Below are positions 8,054 to 15,016 of a stretch of DNA of 24,969 bases, in pieces. The stretch's first letter is position 1. Every line of letters begins with the position of its first letter. Where the stretch lies: the NCBI GenBank assembly GCA_028866975.1, contig JAGWHG010000004.1, positions 1-24,969 of the forward strand, in the 5' to 3' direction. The stretch is from Microcaldota archaeon (lineage in GTDB: Archaea; Micrarchaeota; Micrarchaeia; Micrarchaeales; CABMGC01). Made by a program: the position numbers and the translations under genes. Below the pieces are notes generated by a model, which made no database searches, was not told the DNA's origin, and saw nothing but the letters and a program-made list of their open reading frames with translations.

Positions 8054-8602
8054 ATGCGAAGCGCTGACCTTACGACGCTTTTTCGGACTGCCCTGATATT
8101 TGTCATAGCATACATGATAGTTGTCAGGTTTGACGCCCTGACAACAGTTTTTGTCATAGCTGTGATGTTTGCCTTGGATGCGGTTGACGGCAAGCTTGCC
8201 AAGTGGGACAAAAAGAGGCTCGGAAGCGCATCTAAGTACGGGCCGAGGCTCGACGTCGCAAGCGATCGGATAATAGAGTACGTGTTTTGGATAGTATACT
8301 CCTTCCTTGGCGTGATACCGGTCTTCGTGCTGTTTCTAATAGTCATAAGGCACTCGTTTGTGGATGCGCTGATGGGGGCAAAGGGCACATCGTCCGTGAT
8401 GAAGACGCGCATCGCAAGGATTCTTTATTCCTCTGACCTTTTCAGGGGTGGCGTGAATGTCGTGAAGTGGATAACCTTCTCCTATCTCGCGCTTGTCTAC
8501 ATATCGGGCTGGCCGCTCTGGATAGGATATGCGCTTACGGCGATACTCGTGATATACATAATGGTAAGGGGGATTGCAGAGGCATGGGAAGCCTTTGCGT
8601 AG
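8054..8602 (+). CDS. CDP-alcohol phosphatidyltransferase family membrane enzyme
   Basis: The 182-residue protein carries the CDP-alcohol phosphatidyltransferase signature DAVDGKLAK...GPRLDVASD (about 42-71). The four metal-binding aspartates are D42, D45, D67 and D71; the usual AR is AK. About six membrane helices surround the site. Enzymes of this family move a phospho-alkyl group from a CDP-lipid to an alcohol such as inositol phosphate, glycerol phosphate or serine; in archaea this makes archaetidyl headgroups. The acceptor cannot be read here. In-frame ATGs lie at 8036, 8048 and 8054. With the TATA box at 8024-8033, a start at 8054 (MRSADLTTLFRTALIF) gives the expected spacing and matches the usual family N-terminus. 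The phosphomannomutase gene follows after 8 bp. Confidence 0.88.
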   Translation: MRSADLTTLFRTALIFVIAYMIVVRFDALTTVFVIAVMFALDAVDGKLAKWDKKRLGSASKYGPRLDVASDRIIEYVFWIVYSFLGVIPVFVLFLIVIRHSFVDALMGAKGTSSVMKTRIARILYSSDLFRGGVNVVKWITFSYLALVYISGWPLWIGYALTAILVIYIMVRGIAEAWEAFA

Positions 8603-8610
8603 CTGATTAG

Positions 8611-9384
8611 ATGGATTATCGTGCAAAAAAAATAGTGATAGCAGACCTAGACGGCACGCTTGCTCCGAGCAAGAGCAGAATGGACAGTGAGATGTCAAGC
8701 CTGATAGTGGAACTGTTAGAGTACAAGGATTTCGCGGTAATAAGCGGCGGCAGATTCGAACAATTCCAAAAGCAATTTGTGAGCGGGCTGGAAAACAGGC
8801 CGGAGCGATTCTCTAGGCTGTATCTCCTTCCCACGTGCGCTACGGCGTTTTATAAGTTTGAAGAAGGCGAGTGGCAGAAAGTTTATTCCGAGGACCTTAG
8901 TTCGGAGCAAAAGGTAAGGATAATGCAGGCGTTTGAAACTGCGCTTAGGCAGGCGGGCTACCAAAAACCCGAAAAAGTCTATGGGCAGATATTGGAAGAT
9001 CGCGGTACGCAGATAACATTTTCGGCAAACGGGCAGGAAGCGCCTCTCGAGCTAAAGACGGCTTGGGATCCAGACCAAAAGAAGCGGCTTTTGATAAAAA
9101 GCTATTTGGACAAACTCCTGCCGGAATTCGAAATAAGGGTTGGCGGGACAAATTCCATAGACGTAACCAAAAAAGGCATCGACAAGGCGTATGGGATAAG
9201 GAAGATCGAGAGCTACTTCGGCTACAAGATAGGGGAGATGTTGTTTTTGGGTGACGCACTCTTTGATGGAGGAAATGACTACCCGGTAAAGCAGGTCGGT
9301 GTGGACTCGATACAGGTTTCTGGGCCGGAGGATACGAAAAAAATCCTTAGGGACATAATAGCGGTTTCAAAAAAAGTGGCTTAG
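8611..9384 (+). CDS. phosphomannomutase, PMM1/PMM2-like HAD family
   Basis: The 257-residue protein is a HAD-superfamily type IIB enzyme resembling eukaryotic phosphomannomutases. Motif I is DLDGTL (12-17; nucleophile Asp12, acid/base Asp14), motif II is ISGG (44-47), the substrate/motif III region is GGTNSIDVTKKGIDKAYG (178-195), and motif IV is LGDALFDGGND (213-223). PMM interconverts mannose-6-phosphate and mannose-1-phosphate, the precursor of GDP-mannose for glycans and glycolipids. A plain HAD phosphatase is the alternative, but the SIDV...GIDKAYG and GGND pattern is typical of PMM. It lies 8 bp after the CDP-alcohol transferase, so the pair is probably one transcript tied to lipid or surface-glycan synthesis. 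Its last 4 bp overlap the convergent gene at 9381. Confidence 0.85.
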   Translation: MDYRAKKIVIADLDGTLAPSKSRMDSEMSSLIVELLEYKDFAVISGGRFEQFQKQFVSGLENRPERFSRLYLLPTCATAFYKFEEGEWQKVYSEDLSSEQKVRIMQAFETALRQAGYQKPEKVYGQILEDRGTQITFSANGQEAPLELKTAWDPDQKKRLLIKSYLDKLLPEFEIRVGGTNSIDVTKKGIDKAYGIRKIESYFGYKIGEMLFLGDALFDGGNDYPVKQVGVDSIQVSGPEDTKKILRDIIAVSKKVA

Positions 9385-9665
9385 GCCGGTATCTGATCCG
9401 CTCTTTTCGCGTTTTTGACAATCTTTGCTATCTCTTCAAGGGTCTGTTCGGCTTCCTGGGCGGTCTTGGCGAGATCCTTGAGCACTTCCTTTATGTCCTT
9501 GCCAAGATATCTGTGGGTGAATCCGTACTTAATGTCATCCTTGCGCTTTGCTACCTCGCCCAGCGCTTTCTGCGCAGCTTCGTACCTAGCGGAGAGTATG
9601 TTTGCCTCGATTATCTGCATCTTGCCGGAATTTTTCAAACTGGTTATTTCCTTTTGTACGTTCAT
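9381..9665 (-). CDS. small helical hypothetical protein
   Basis: The 94-residue protein is highly charged (Lys/Glu/Ala-rich) and almost entirely helical, with a likely coiled coil over residues 1-45 and 55-88 and a short break at YGFTHRYLG. It has no cysteine, signal peptide or membrane helix. I recognise no family. The ATG at 9665 lies about 27 bp from the centre of a minus-strand TATA-like CTTTAAATA (9689-9697), which supports expression as a leaderless message. Its stop overlaps that of the convergent phosphomannomutase gene by 4 bp. Confidence 0.7.
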   Translation of the reverse strand: MNVQKEITSLKNSGKMQIIEANILSARYEAAQKALGEVAKRKDDIKYGFTHRYLGKDIKEVLKDLAKTAQEAEQTLEEIAKIVKNAKRADQIPA

Positions 9666-9688
9666 GCAAAATTGCTTTATTTTCGTCG

Positions 9689-9697
9689 TATTTAAAG
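9689..9697 (-). promoter_or_regulatory. TATA-like box of the 9665 gene
   Basis: The minus strand reads CTTTAAATA, centred about 27 bp from the ATG at 9665. Confidence 0.5.
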
Positions 9698-9751
9698 CTA
9701 ATCTATAGGTTTGTTGATTGTGGAATTTTGGCGCTTTTTGGCAGCAGGAAT

Positions 9752-9760
9752 GCTATAAAT
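9752..9760 (+). promoter_or_regulatory. TATA box of the rfcS operon
   Basis: GCTATAAAT is a strong archaeal TATA match. Transcription should begin near 9782, a short leader before the ATG at 9796. Confidence 0.6.
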
Positions 9761-9795
9761 ATCTTGATATTCCATTGTTGTATTGAGTGCTGATT

Positions 9796-10761
9796 ATGGG
9801 GGTTTTAGACTTATCCTGGACTGAAAAGTACCGACCTTCGAAGTTAGACGAAGTGATCGGCCAGCATGCGATAGTCGAGAGGCTCAAGACATTTGTTGGC
9901 GCAAAGACCTTCCCAAACATGATATTTGCAGGCAGCGCAGGTGTGGGCAAGACGACGTGCGCAATAGCAATGGCCAAGGAGCTGTATGGCGATAAGATAA
10001 ACGAGGCGTTCTTAGAGCTCAATGCATCAGATACAAGGGGAATCGATGTCATCAGGGGAAAAGTCAAGGAGTTCGCACGGACGATTGCGCTATCAGGCGA
10101 CATAATCAAGATCATCTTCCTTGATGAGGCTGATGCGCTCACCCCAGAGGCGCAGCACGCCTTGAGAAGGACGATGGAAAAATACAGCGCAACGACGCGT
10201 TTCATACTCAGCGCAAACTACGCAAGCAAGATAATCGAGCCGATACAGAGCAGGTGCGTTGTGCTTCGATTCAAGCCGCTCAGCGAGGATGAGATGCGAA
10301 ACTACATACAGAGGGTCGAAAAGGGTGAAGGCATACAGGCGGATGAGAAGGCTGTCGATGCGCTCCTCTATGTGAGCGAAGGAGACCTTAGGAAGCTTAC
10401 AAATGTCTTGCAGAGCGCGGGCTTTAATCGAAAGAAGGTAACTGACAAGGAGATATACGACATAGCTGCCAGGGCAAGGCCAAAGGAAGTCGCAGTCATG
10501 CTAAGGAGCGCGCTGGGCGGAGATTTCATGAAGGCAAGAGAGGAGCTCAACAAGCTGGTTCTTTCATACGGAATGTCCGGAGAGGACATATTGCTGCAGT
10601 GCTACAGAGAGGCACTAAGCCTTGATGTGCCCGATAAACTGAGGCTGCGGCTGATAAGTGCAATCGGGGACTACAACTTCAGGATCGTCGAGGGCGCAAA
10701 CGACAGGATACAGCTCGAGGCCATGCTGGCAAGGTTCGCGCTGCTGGAAAAGGAGAAATAG
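9796..10761 (+). CDS. rfcS: replication factor C small subunit (clamp loader)
   Basis: The 321-residue protein is a canonical archaeal RFC small subunit. It has the N-terminal WTEKYRP motif (8-14), Walker A GSAGVGKT (46-53), Walker B IIFLDEAD (106-113) and the SRC arginine-finger motif (152-154), followed by the lid and the C-terminal helical collar. Together with the RFC large subunit it loads the PCNA sliding clamp on primed DNA. The ATG at 9796 gives the family start; an in-frame GTG at 9787 adds only MLI. The large subunit, often adjacent in archaea, is not here. Instead the stop codon abuts the ATG of a hypothetical DNA-binding-like protein. Confidence 0.97.
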   Translation: MGVLDLSWTEKYRPSKLDEVIGQHAIVERLKTFVGAKTFPNMIFAGSAGVGKTTCAIAMAKELYGDKINEAFLELNASDTRGIDVIRGKVKEFARTIALSGDIIKIIFLDEADALTPEAQHALRRTMEKYSATTRFILSANYASKIIEPIQSRCVVLRFKPLSEDEMRNYIQRVEKGEGIQADEKAVDALLYVSEGDLRKLTNVLQSAGFNRKKVTDKEIYDIAARARPKEVAVMLRSALGGDFMKAREELNKLVLSYGMSGEDILLQCYREALSLDVPDKLRLRLISAIGDYNFRIVEGANDRIQLEAMLARFALLEKEK

Positions 10762-11226
10762 ATGGGAAGGCACATTTCGGTATGGGTACCTGATCCTGCA
10801 ATCAAGCTAAGGATAACTGAGCTGGTCAGGGAGCATAAGAGCAACAGGGAAATAAGAGACGCTACCGGGATCACAAACGATAGGATGATAACTAGATACA
10901 TTGATGTCATAAATTCCGAAAGCACAAGGAAAAAGCAATCGGGTAGCATGACAAAGGACGCACCTCTTGACCCCGAGATCAAGGCGGAGATTGGGCGCCT
11001 AGACAAGATCGGGCTAGGGCAGGGAAAAATTTCTGGGGAACTGTGGGCAAAGTATGGCGTAAGTATCCCCGATGGAACCATCGGCATCTACCTAGATGCG
11101 ATACGCGGAGACAAATTCTCCGAGTCAAAGGAGAAGGCGGAGGAGGATGGCGGCGCAGTGGAAATTATTTTCAAAAAGCCAGTAAGGCTCGTAGCTGAAA
11201 AGGATGGCGCCCCTGCGACGAACTGA
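10762..11226 (+). CDS. hypothetical protein with a duplicated HTH-like unit
   Basis: I recognise no named family for this 154-residue protein. It contains two related units of about 40 residues: 11-52 (PDPAIKLRITELV ... ITRYIDVI) and 69-114 (LDPEIKAEIGRLD ... IGIYLDAI). Each starts with DP-x-IK and ends with an aromatic YIDVI/YLDAI helix; the middles resemble helix-turn-helix segments of the resolvase or response-regulator type (NREIRDATGITNDRMI; GKISGELWAKYGVSIPDGTI). The C-terminus is charged and ends with a short beta-like stretch. The ATG directly follows the rfcS stop, with GGAG 9 nt upstream inside rfcS, so it is translated from the rfcS message. A nucleic-acid-binding role in replication is inference. 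Its stop abuts the convergent methyltransferase stop (TGATCA). Confidence 0.75.
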   Translation: MGRHISVWVPDPAIKLRITELVREHKSNREIRDATGITNDRMITRYIDVINSESTRKKQSGSMTKDAPLDPEIKAEIGRLDKIGLGQGKISGELWAKYGVSIPDGTIGIYLDAIRGDKFSESKEKAEEDGGAVEIIFKKPVRLVAEKDGAPATN

Positions 11227-11793
11227 TCACGCTTTTCTTGCAAAGACCAGATACGCCGTATGCCACAGCCCGGTGTTCGTTGGCCTCATGCCCTCTTTTC
11301 TGACCAGTATGTCCCTGACGATTACCTCTACTGTGTAGACGTCGTAAAACTTGAGCTTGTTGAGTGCAGATACGAATTTTTTGACCTGCTCTGCATTTGG
11401 CAGGTAGCCAACGACGCTGCCGTCCTTTTTCAGCGCCTTGTGGGCGTTCTTCAGCGCCTTCTCAGACCCAGGCAGATCGAGCGTCACGATGTCGACGTTC
11501 TTTTCAGTTATCTTCTTGGTGACATCGCCCTTCTTGAGCGTGAGGTTTTCAAGCCCCAGCGCCTCCTTGTTCTTCTTTGCGATTTCAAGGAAGTCTTCTC
11601 TTAGGTCGTAGCTGTAGACCTTATGAGCGATTGATGCTAGTGAAACTGCGAGCCATCCGCTGCCGGTCCCGGCATCGACGCAGACGCTCTGCTTGTTGGC
11701 ACCGGTGTAGGCGATGATTATGCCGATGTCCTTTGGGAGTATTACCTGCGGGCCCCTCTTGAGCTTACGATACATCTTTGGGTAGATAAACAT
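11227..11793 (-). CDS. TrmI/Trm61-like tRNA (adenine-N1) methyltransferase, short form
   Basis: The 188-residue protein has the TrmI-type signatures KRGPQVILPKD (12-22), the SAM-binding motif DAGTGSG (40-46), an acidic residue after strand 2 (Asp63), LDLPGS (105-110, the DLPDPW position) and the C-terminal RPTNTGLWHTAYLVFARK. Family members methylate N1 of adenine in tRNA (position 58, or 57/58 in archaea) and are usually about 250 residues. Here the N-terminal beta-barrel domain of 60-70 residues is missing: the ATG at 11793 begins just before the PQVI motif, and the topA stop lies only 4 bp upstream. A GTGA element precedes the start. It is the last gene of the probable 14207-topA-trmI operon. 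Substrate position is uncertain. Confidence 0.8.
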   Translation of the reverse strand: MFIYPKMYRKLKRGPQVILPKDIGIIIAYTGANKQSVCVDAGTGSGWLAVSLASIAHKVYSYDLREDFLEIAKKNKEALGLENLTLKKGDVTKKITEKNVDIVTLDLPGSEKALKNAHKALKKDGSVVGYLPNAEQVKKFVSALNKLKFYDVYTVEVIVRDILVRKEGMRPTNTGLWHTAYLVFARKA

Positions 11794-11797
11794 ATTC

Positions 11798-13990
11798 TCA
11801 CTTCTTCTTTGGCGCTCTAGGCGTTTTAGCCCTTTCCTTAGTTGCAGTTTTCTTTGCCGCCCTCTTAACTTTCTTCGCCTCGGGCCTGGCTTCCTCTTTC
11901 ACCTGCGCAGCGGTCTTGACCTCTATGCTTTCCTCCTTGGGCTTTCCCCAGTCCTTCTTTGTCTGGCAGTTCGGATCAAGGTCCATCTCAAAGGGCCTCT
12001 TGCCCTTCCTAAAGACCTTGACATACGGCGTGTGGCAGAATTCACACACCTTCTTTGTCGGAACAACCTTGGCATATTGTGGCAGCGGATATGTGGTACT
12101 GCAATTGGGCCAGTTAGAACACGACACGAACTGCTTTCCAATCTTTGACCTCTTTACCACAAGATTGCCGCCGTCTGTCGGGCACTTTCCCAAAATATCT
12201 GCCATCTCGCTCTCCTTTAGGCCTTCTGCAAGTGCGGCACCGATCTTCCTCTCGTTCTCCCTGAACTTCACAATGAGTTTTTGTATTATCTCCTTGCCCT
12301 CGTTTATCACGGCGGTTTCTTGTATCTGGCCCTTGATGATCTTCTCCATGTCGGCATCGAGCTGCTTTGTCAGGTCTTCCTCGACAATGTCCGGCAGGTT
12401 CTCGTGCAGCGCCCTATAGACAGACATGCCGTATTCTGTAACTTCTATCATGCCCCCCTTGACATACTCCCTCTTGAAGAGCGTCTCGATTATCTCCGCC
12501 CTTGTCGCCTTTGTGCCCAGCTCCTTCTTTTCTAGAAGCGAGATCAGGCTCGCCTTGGAATATCTTGACGGCGGCTTTGTCTCGCCCTCCTTTGCCGCAA
12601 TCTTGTCCGGCTTTACACTCTCGCCGACTTCAAACACCGGCATCTCCTTGTCCTCGCCATAGAAATACGGCTGGTAGAACTCTATCCAGGCCTTGTCCTT
12701 GTAGAGCTTGCCCTGCGCCGAGTATTTTTCTCCGCTCGCATCCAAAGTAACGGCAGTCATCTCTACGGTAGCGTAGTTGCCAAAGCATGAGAGGAACCTT
12801 TTCGTTATAAGGTCGTAGACATTTTCCTCGTCGGTCGTGAGGCCCTTGGGCTCAACCCCGGTCGGGAATATTGCAGGGTGCGCCTCGTCCTCCTTTGCGC
12901 CCTCGTTCGGCCGAAACATCTTGCGCTCGATTAGGTACTCTGCTGTCCTCTTGTACCTCGGGTTCTTTGCAATGTCTCCTATTATCTTAGGGAGATTGAG
13001 CGTGTAAGGCAGTTTCTGGGATGAAGTTCTAGGGTAGGACGTGTACGTCTTTTCGTAGAGCGATTGCGCGATCGCAAGAGTCCTCGATGGATCCAGTTTG
13101 AGCACCTTGCTGGCTTCCACCTGCAGCGATGTCAGATCGAACGGAGGGTACGGCCGCAGCTTGCTCTCTGTTTTGTTGACAGCCTCTACTGCGACCGAGC
13201 CGCCTTTTGTCGTTGCAAGGATATTGTCTGCAGCTTCTTTCTCAAAAATATTGCCCTTTGTATTCGTGAATTCTACCCCCTTGGCCTTCACGACCACCTG
13301 CCAAAAAGGCTTGGGGACGAATTTCTTTATCTCCTGCTCTCTTTGTGCAAGTATCGCAAGCGCAGGCCCCTGCACCCTGCCGATGCTGATTATTTTCTTA
13401 ACTCCTGTTGTGAGCAGCGCGTGCATGAGCGCCCTGCTCATGTTTATGCCCCACATCCAATCCAATGTGTGCCTTGCCTCTCCTGCCGCGAAGTTGCCGG
13501 CATCGAACTTCTCCACTTTTTGGTAGGAATCGATTATGTCCGGCCTTGTCGTTGTAGAGAACTTCATCCTGGCGATTGCCGCATCGGATATCTGCGCATT
13601 GGCATCGCCCTTTGTGACAAATTTTATTATGTTTGTGCCGATCACCGTCCCTTCGATGTCGTAGTCGCATGCGTTTATGAAGTAGCTGCATTTCTTTGCG
13701 ATTATCTCGATTGTGTCGAGATACTTCTTTGTGAAGTAGGAGGATTGGTTCTGCTTGTATGAAGGAATCCATTCGACGTTGAAGACCGGAAAGCCCGATT
13801 GGCCCTCCTTTTGCCTTATTGTGAAGAGGTGGCCGGCTGCGGCAACTATGTAAAGCGTGTCGTTGCCGTTTGCAATCTCATAGTATGGAACGCCGTTTAT
13901 CGTCTTGCGCTGCGGTGCGCCGCTGGGATCGAGGGCTATTGCTACCCTCAGCGCTACGCTGGGCTTCTCTGCGATTATGAGCTTGTTCAT
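11798..13990 (-). CDS. topA: DNA topoisomerase I (type IA)
   Basis: The 730-residue protein is a type IA topoisomerase. An N-terminal Toprim domain starts with KLIIAEKPSVA (Glu8) and has the acidic DYDIEG cluster (109-114); the catalytic tyrosine is in TSYPRTSS (Tyr319). The fold closes near residue 590. Two zinc-ribbon-like modules follow: one with CPTDGG...CSNWPNC and one with CEFC...NC. The final 60 residues are a Lys/Ala/Glu-rich basic tail. It relaxes negatively supercoiled DNA by cutting one strand. The archaeal Topo I/III boundary is not sharp. The ATG at 13990 follows the upstream stop by 7 bp, and trmI follows 4 bp after its stop, indicating an operon. Confidence 0.94.
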   Translation of the reverse strand: MNKLIIAEKPSVALRVAIALDPSGAPQRKTINGVPYYEIANGNDTLYIVAAAGHLFTIRQKEGQSGFPVFNVEWIPSYKQNQSSYFTKKYLDTIEIIAKKCSYFINACDYDIEGTVIGTNIIKFVTKGDANAQISDAAIARMKFSTTTRPDIIDSYQKVEKFDAGNFAAGEARHTLDWMWGINMSRALMHALLTTGVKKIISIGRVQGPALAILAQREQEIKKFVPKPFWQVVVKAKGVEFTNTKGNIFEKEAADNILATTKGGSVAVEAVNKTESKLRPYPPFDLTSLQVEASKVLKLDPSRTLAIAQSLYEKTYTSYPRTSSQKLPYTLNLPKIIGDIAKNPRYKRTAEYLIERKMFRPNEGAKEDEAHPAIFPTGVEPKGLTTDEENVYDLITKRFLSCFGNYATVEMTAVTLDASGEKYSAQGKLYKDKAWIEFYQPYFYGEDKEMPVFEVGESVKPDKIAAKEGETKPPSRYSKASLISLLEKKELGTKATRAEIIETLFKREYVKGGMIEVTEYGMSVYRALHENLPDIVEEDLTKQLDADMEKIIKGQIQETAVINEGKEIIQKLIVKFRENERKIGAALAEGLKESEMADILGKCPTDGGNLVVKRSKIGKQFVSCSNWPNCSTTYPLPQYAKVVPTKKVCEFCHTPYVKVFRKGKRPFEMDLDPNCQTKKDWGKPKEESIEVKTAAQVKEEARPEAKKVKRAAKKTATKERAKTPRAPKKK

Positions 13991-13997
13991 CTAATCC

Positions 13998-14207
13998 TTA
14001 CTTCTTCCTTGCCCTTCGCGGCTCTTCTTCCGATCTTGAGAGCGCGTAGGTGATGTAGAAGCCGAACGCTACAGCTATTATTGCTATTATGTAGAACAGC
14101 AAGCTGCCACCGGTGTATACGAATGCCGCTATAGCTGCCGCGCTGAGCACAACGACGGCCATAGCAGAAATGACCGACATCTTCTCCTTTTGTGACAAAT
14201 CTGGCAT
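13998..14207 (-). CDS. small two-helix membrane protein, hypothetical
   Basis: This 69-residue protein has two hydrophobic helices (about 11-30 and 36-57) separated by a short TGG loop, with charged tails at both ends, the C-terminal one very basic (RSEEEPRRARKK). I recognise no family; the arrangement resembles small helical-hairpin membrane proteins. The ATG at 14207 has a TTATTTA element about 34 bp upstream on the minus strand, which could serve as promoter for this gene and for topA, which starts 7 bp after its stop. Composition and position as first gene of the operon support a real gene. Confidence 0.7.
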   Translation of the reverse strand: MPDLSQKEKMSVISAMAVVVLSAAAIAAFVYTGGSLLFYIIAIIAVAFGFYITYALSRSEEEPRRARKK

Positions 14208-14280
14208 GTTACTTCAGATATTCTGACTTACAAAACTCTAAATAACTTCTATGGGATAGCCATTTACGCAAGCTGGTCCC

Positions 14281-14649
14281 TTGGCCCTCAATCTCCTTTA
14301 CATAATTGTATTGACGCTCATATCCGCGCTTATGATAGCATATGCGCAGTTTGTCTTCAAGACGCAGATGCCCAAGTTCGGGATGAACACCAGGGAGATC
14401 GTCGCAATACTTAGAAACAAAAAGATACTCACCGCAGGAGTGATATACGTCATCAGCCTGCTGATATATCTTGGCGCGCTGAGCTTCGGGCAGCTTTCGA
14501 TCGTCTACCCAATCTTTGCCAGCGTCTTTGTTTTCGTTATGCTTGTATCTAGGCACCTTCTCAAGGAGCTGATGAGCCCTGTGAGGGTGCTGGGATTGAT
14601 ACTGATAATAAGCGGGATAGTGCTCACCGCTCTTACTTACGGGATGTGA
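14281..14649 (+). CDS. SMR/EamA-like small membrane transporter, subunit 1
   Basis: This 122-residue protein has four membrane helices, the pattern of small multidrug-resistance/EamA half-transporters. The last part, YPIFASVFVFVMLVSRHLLKE followed by a helix ending ILIISGIVLTAL, is typical of helices 3 and 4 of the drug/metabolite transporter superfamily. No ATG is available: the frame is closed by TAG at 14257-14259 and the only usable start is TTG at 14281. The stop overlaps the next start (ATGTGAATG), so the two genes are translationally coupled and probably form a heterodimer. Such pairs export cations or flip lipid-linked sugars (ArnE/ArnF type); the substrate is unknown. Confidence 0.82.
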   Translation: MALNLLYIIVLTLISALMIAYAQFVFKTQMPKFGMNTREIVAILRNKKILTAGVIYVISLLIYLGALSFGQLSIVYPIFASVFVFVMLVSRHLLKELMSPVRVLGLILIISGIVLTALTYGM

Positions 14650-15003
14650 ATGAACAAGCAGACAATCGAGAAGGAGAAGCGAATCGCATTCGCGCTGGTG
14701 CTTGTTGTCAGCACGTTCCTAGGCGCAGTCGGGCAGCTTTTCTTCAAGATCGGCGTTTCGTCTTCGCTCATCGGCGCGATCGAGTTCATAATCGCGGGGT
14801 TCGTGGTTTACGGGATATCTACGCTGATGTACTTCTACGTCCTGGGAAGGACGCACCTGAGCTGGGCTTATAGCTTCGGGGGCCTCAGCTACATCTTCAC
14901 TGCGATGCTTGCATTCTCGGTGCTCGGCGAGGCGATACCTACGATGCGCTGGATCGGGGTTATTGTGATTGTTGTTGGCGTTGCGCTTATCGGCGCAAGC
15001 TAA
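14650..15003 (+). CDS. SMR/EamA-like small membrane transporter, subunit 2
   Basis: This 117-residue protein has four membrane helices with a charged N-terminus. It shows half-transporter features: VGQLFFKIG in helix 1, a helix 2-3 loop LGRTHLSWAYSFGGLSYIFT, then VLGEAIPTMRWIG, which matches the conserved Gly-Glu and following helix of SMR/EamA proteins. The ATG at 14650 sits directly after the TGA of the preceding subunit. The two proteins differ in sequence and charge at their ends, as in heterodimeric pairs where the subunits take opposite topologies. Its stop is 13 bp from the convergent tyrS end. Confidence 0.85.
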   Translation: MNKQTIEKEKRIAFALVLVVSTFLGAVGQLFFKIGVSSSLIGAIEFIIAGFVVYGISTLMYFYVLGRTHLSWAYSFGGLSYIFTAMLAFSVLGEAIPTMRWIGVIVIVVGVALIGAS

Positions 15004-15016
15004 GAAACAGAATGCT

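Noticed and set aside
7984..8412. N-terminal extension of the isoleucyl-tRNA synthetase frame
   Set aside because: It is antisense to the CDP-alcohol transferase gene, lies upstream of the shared TATA box and has no similarity to an IleRS N-terminus; the conserved protein begins at MHNTELF.
13064..13762. 232-codon plus-strand open frame inside topA
   Set aside because: Antisense shadow of the conserved topoisomerase; Cys- and Arg-rich with no motif or promoter.
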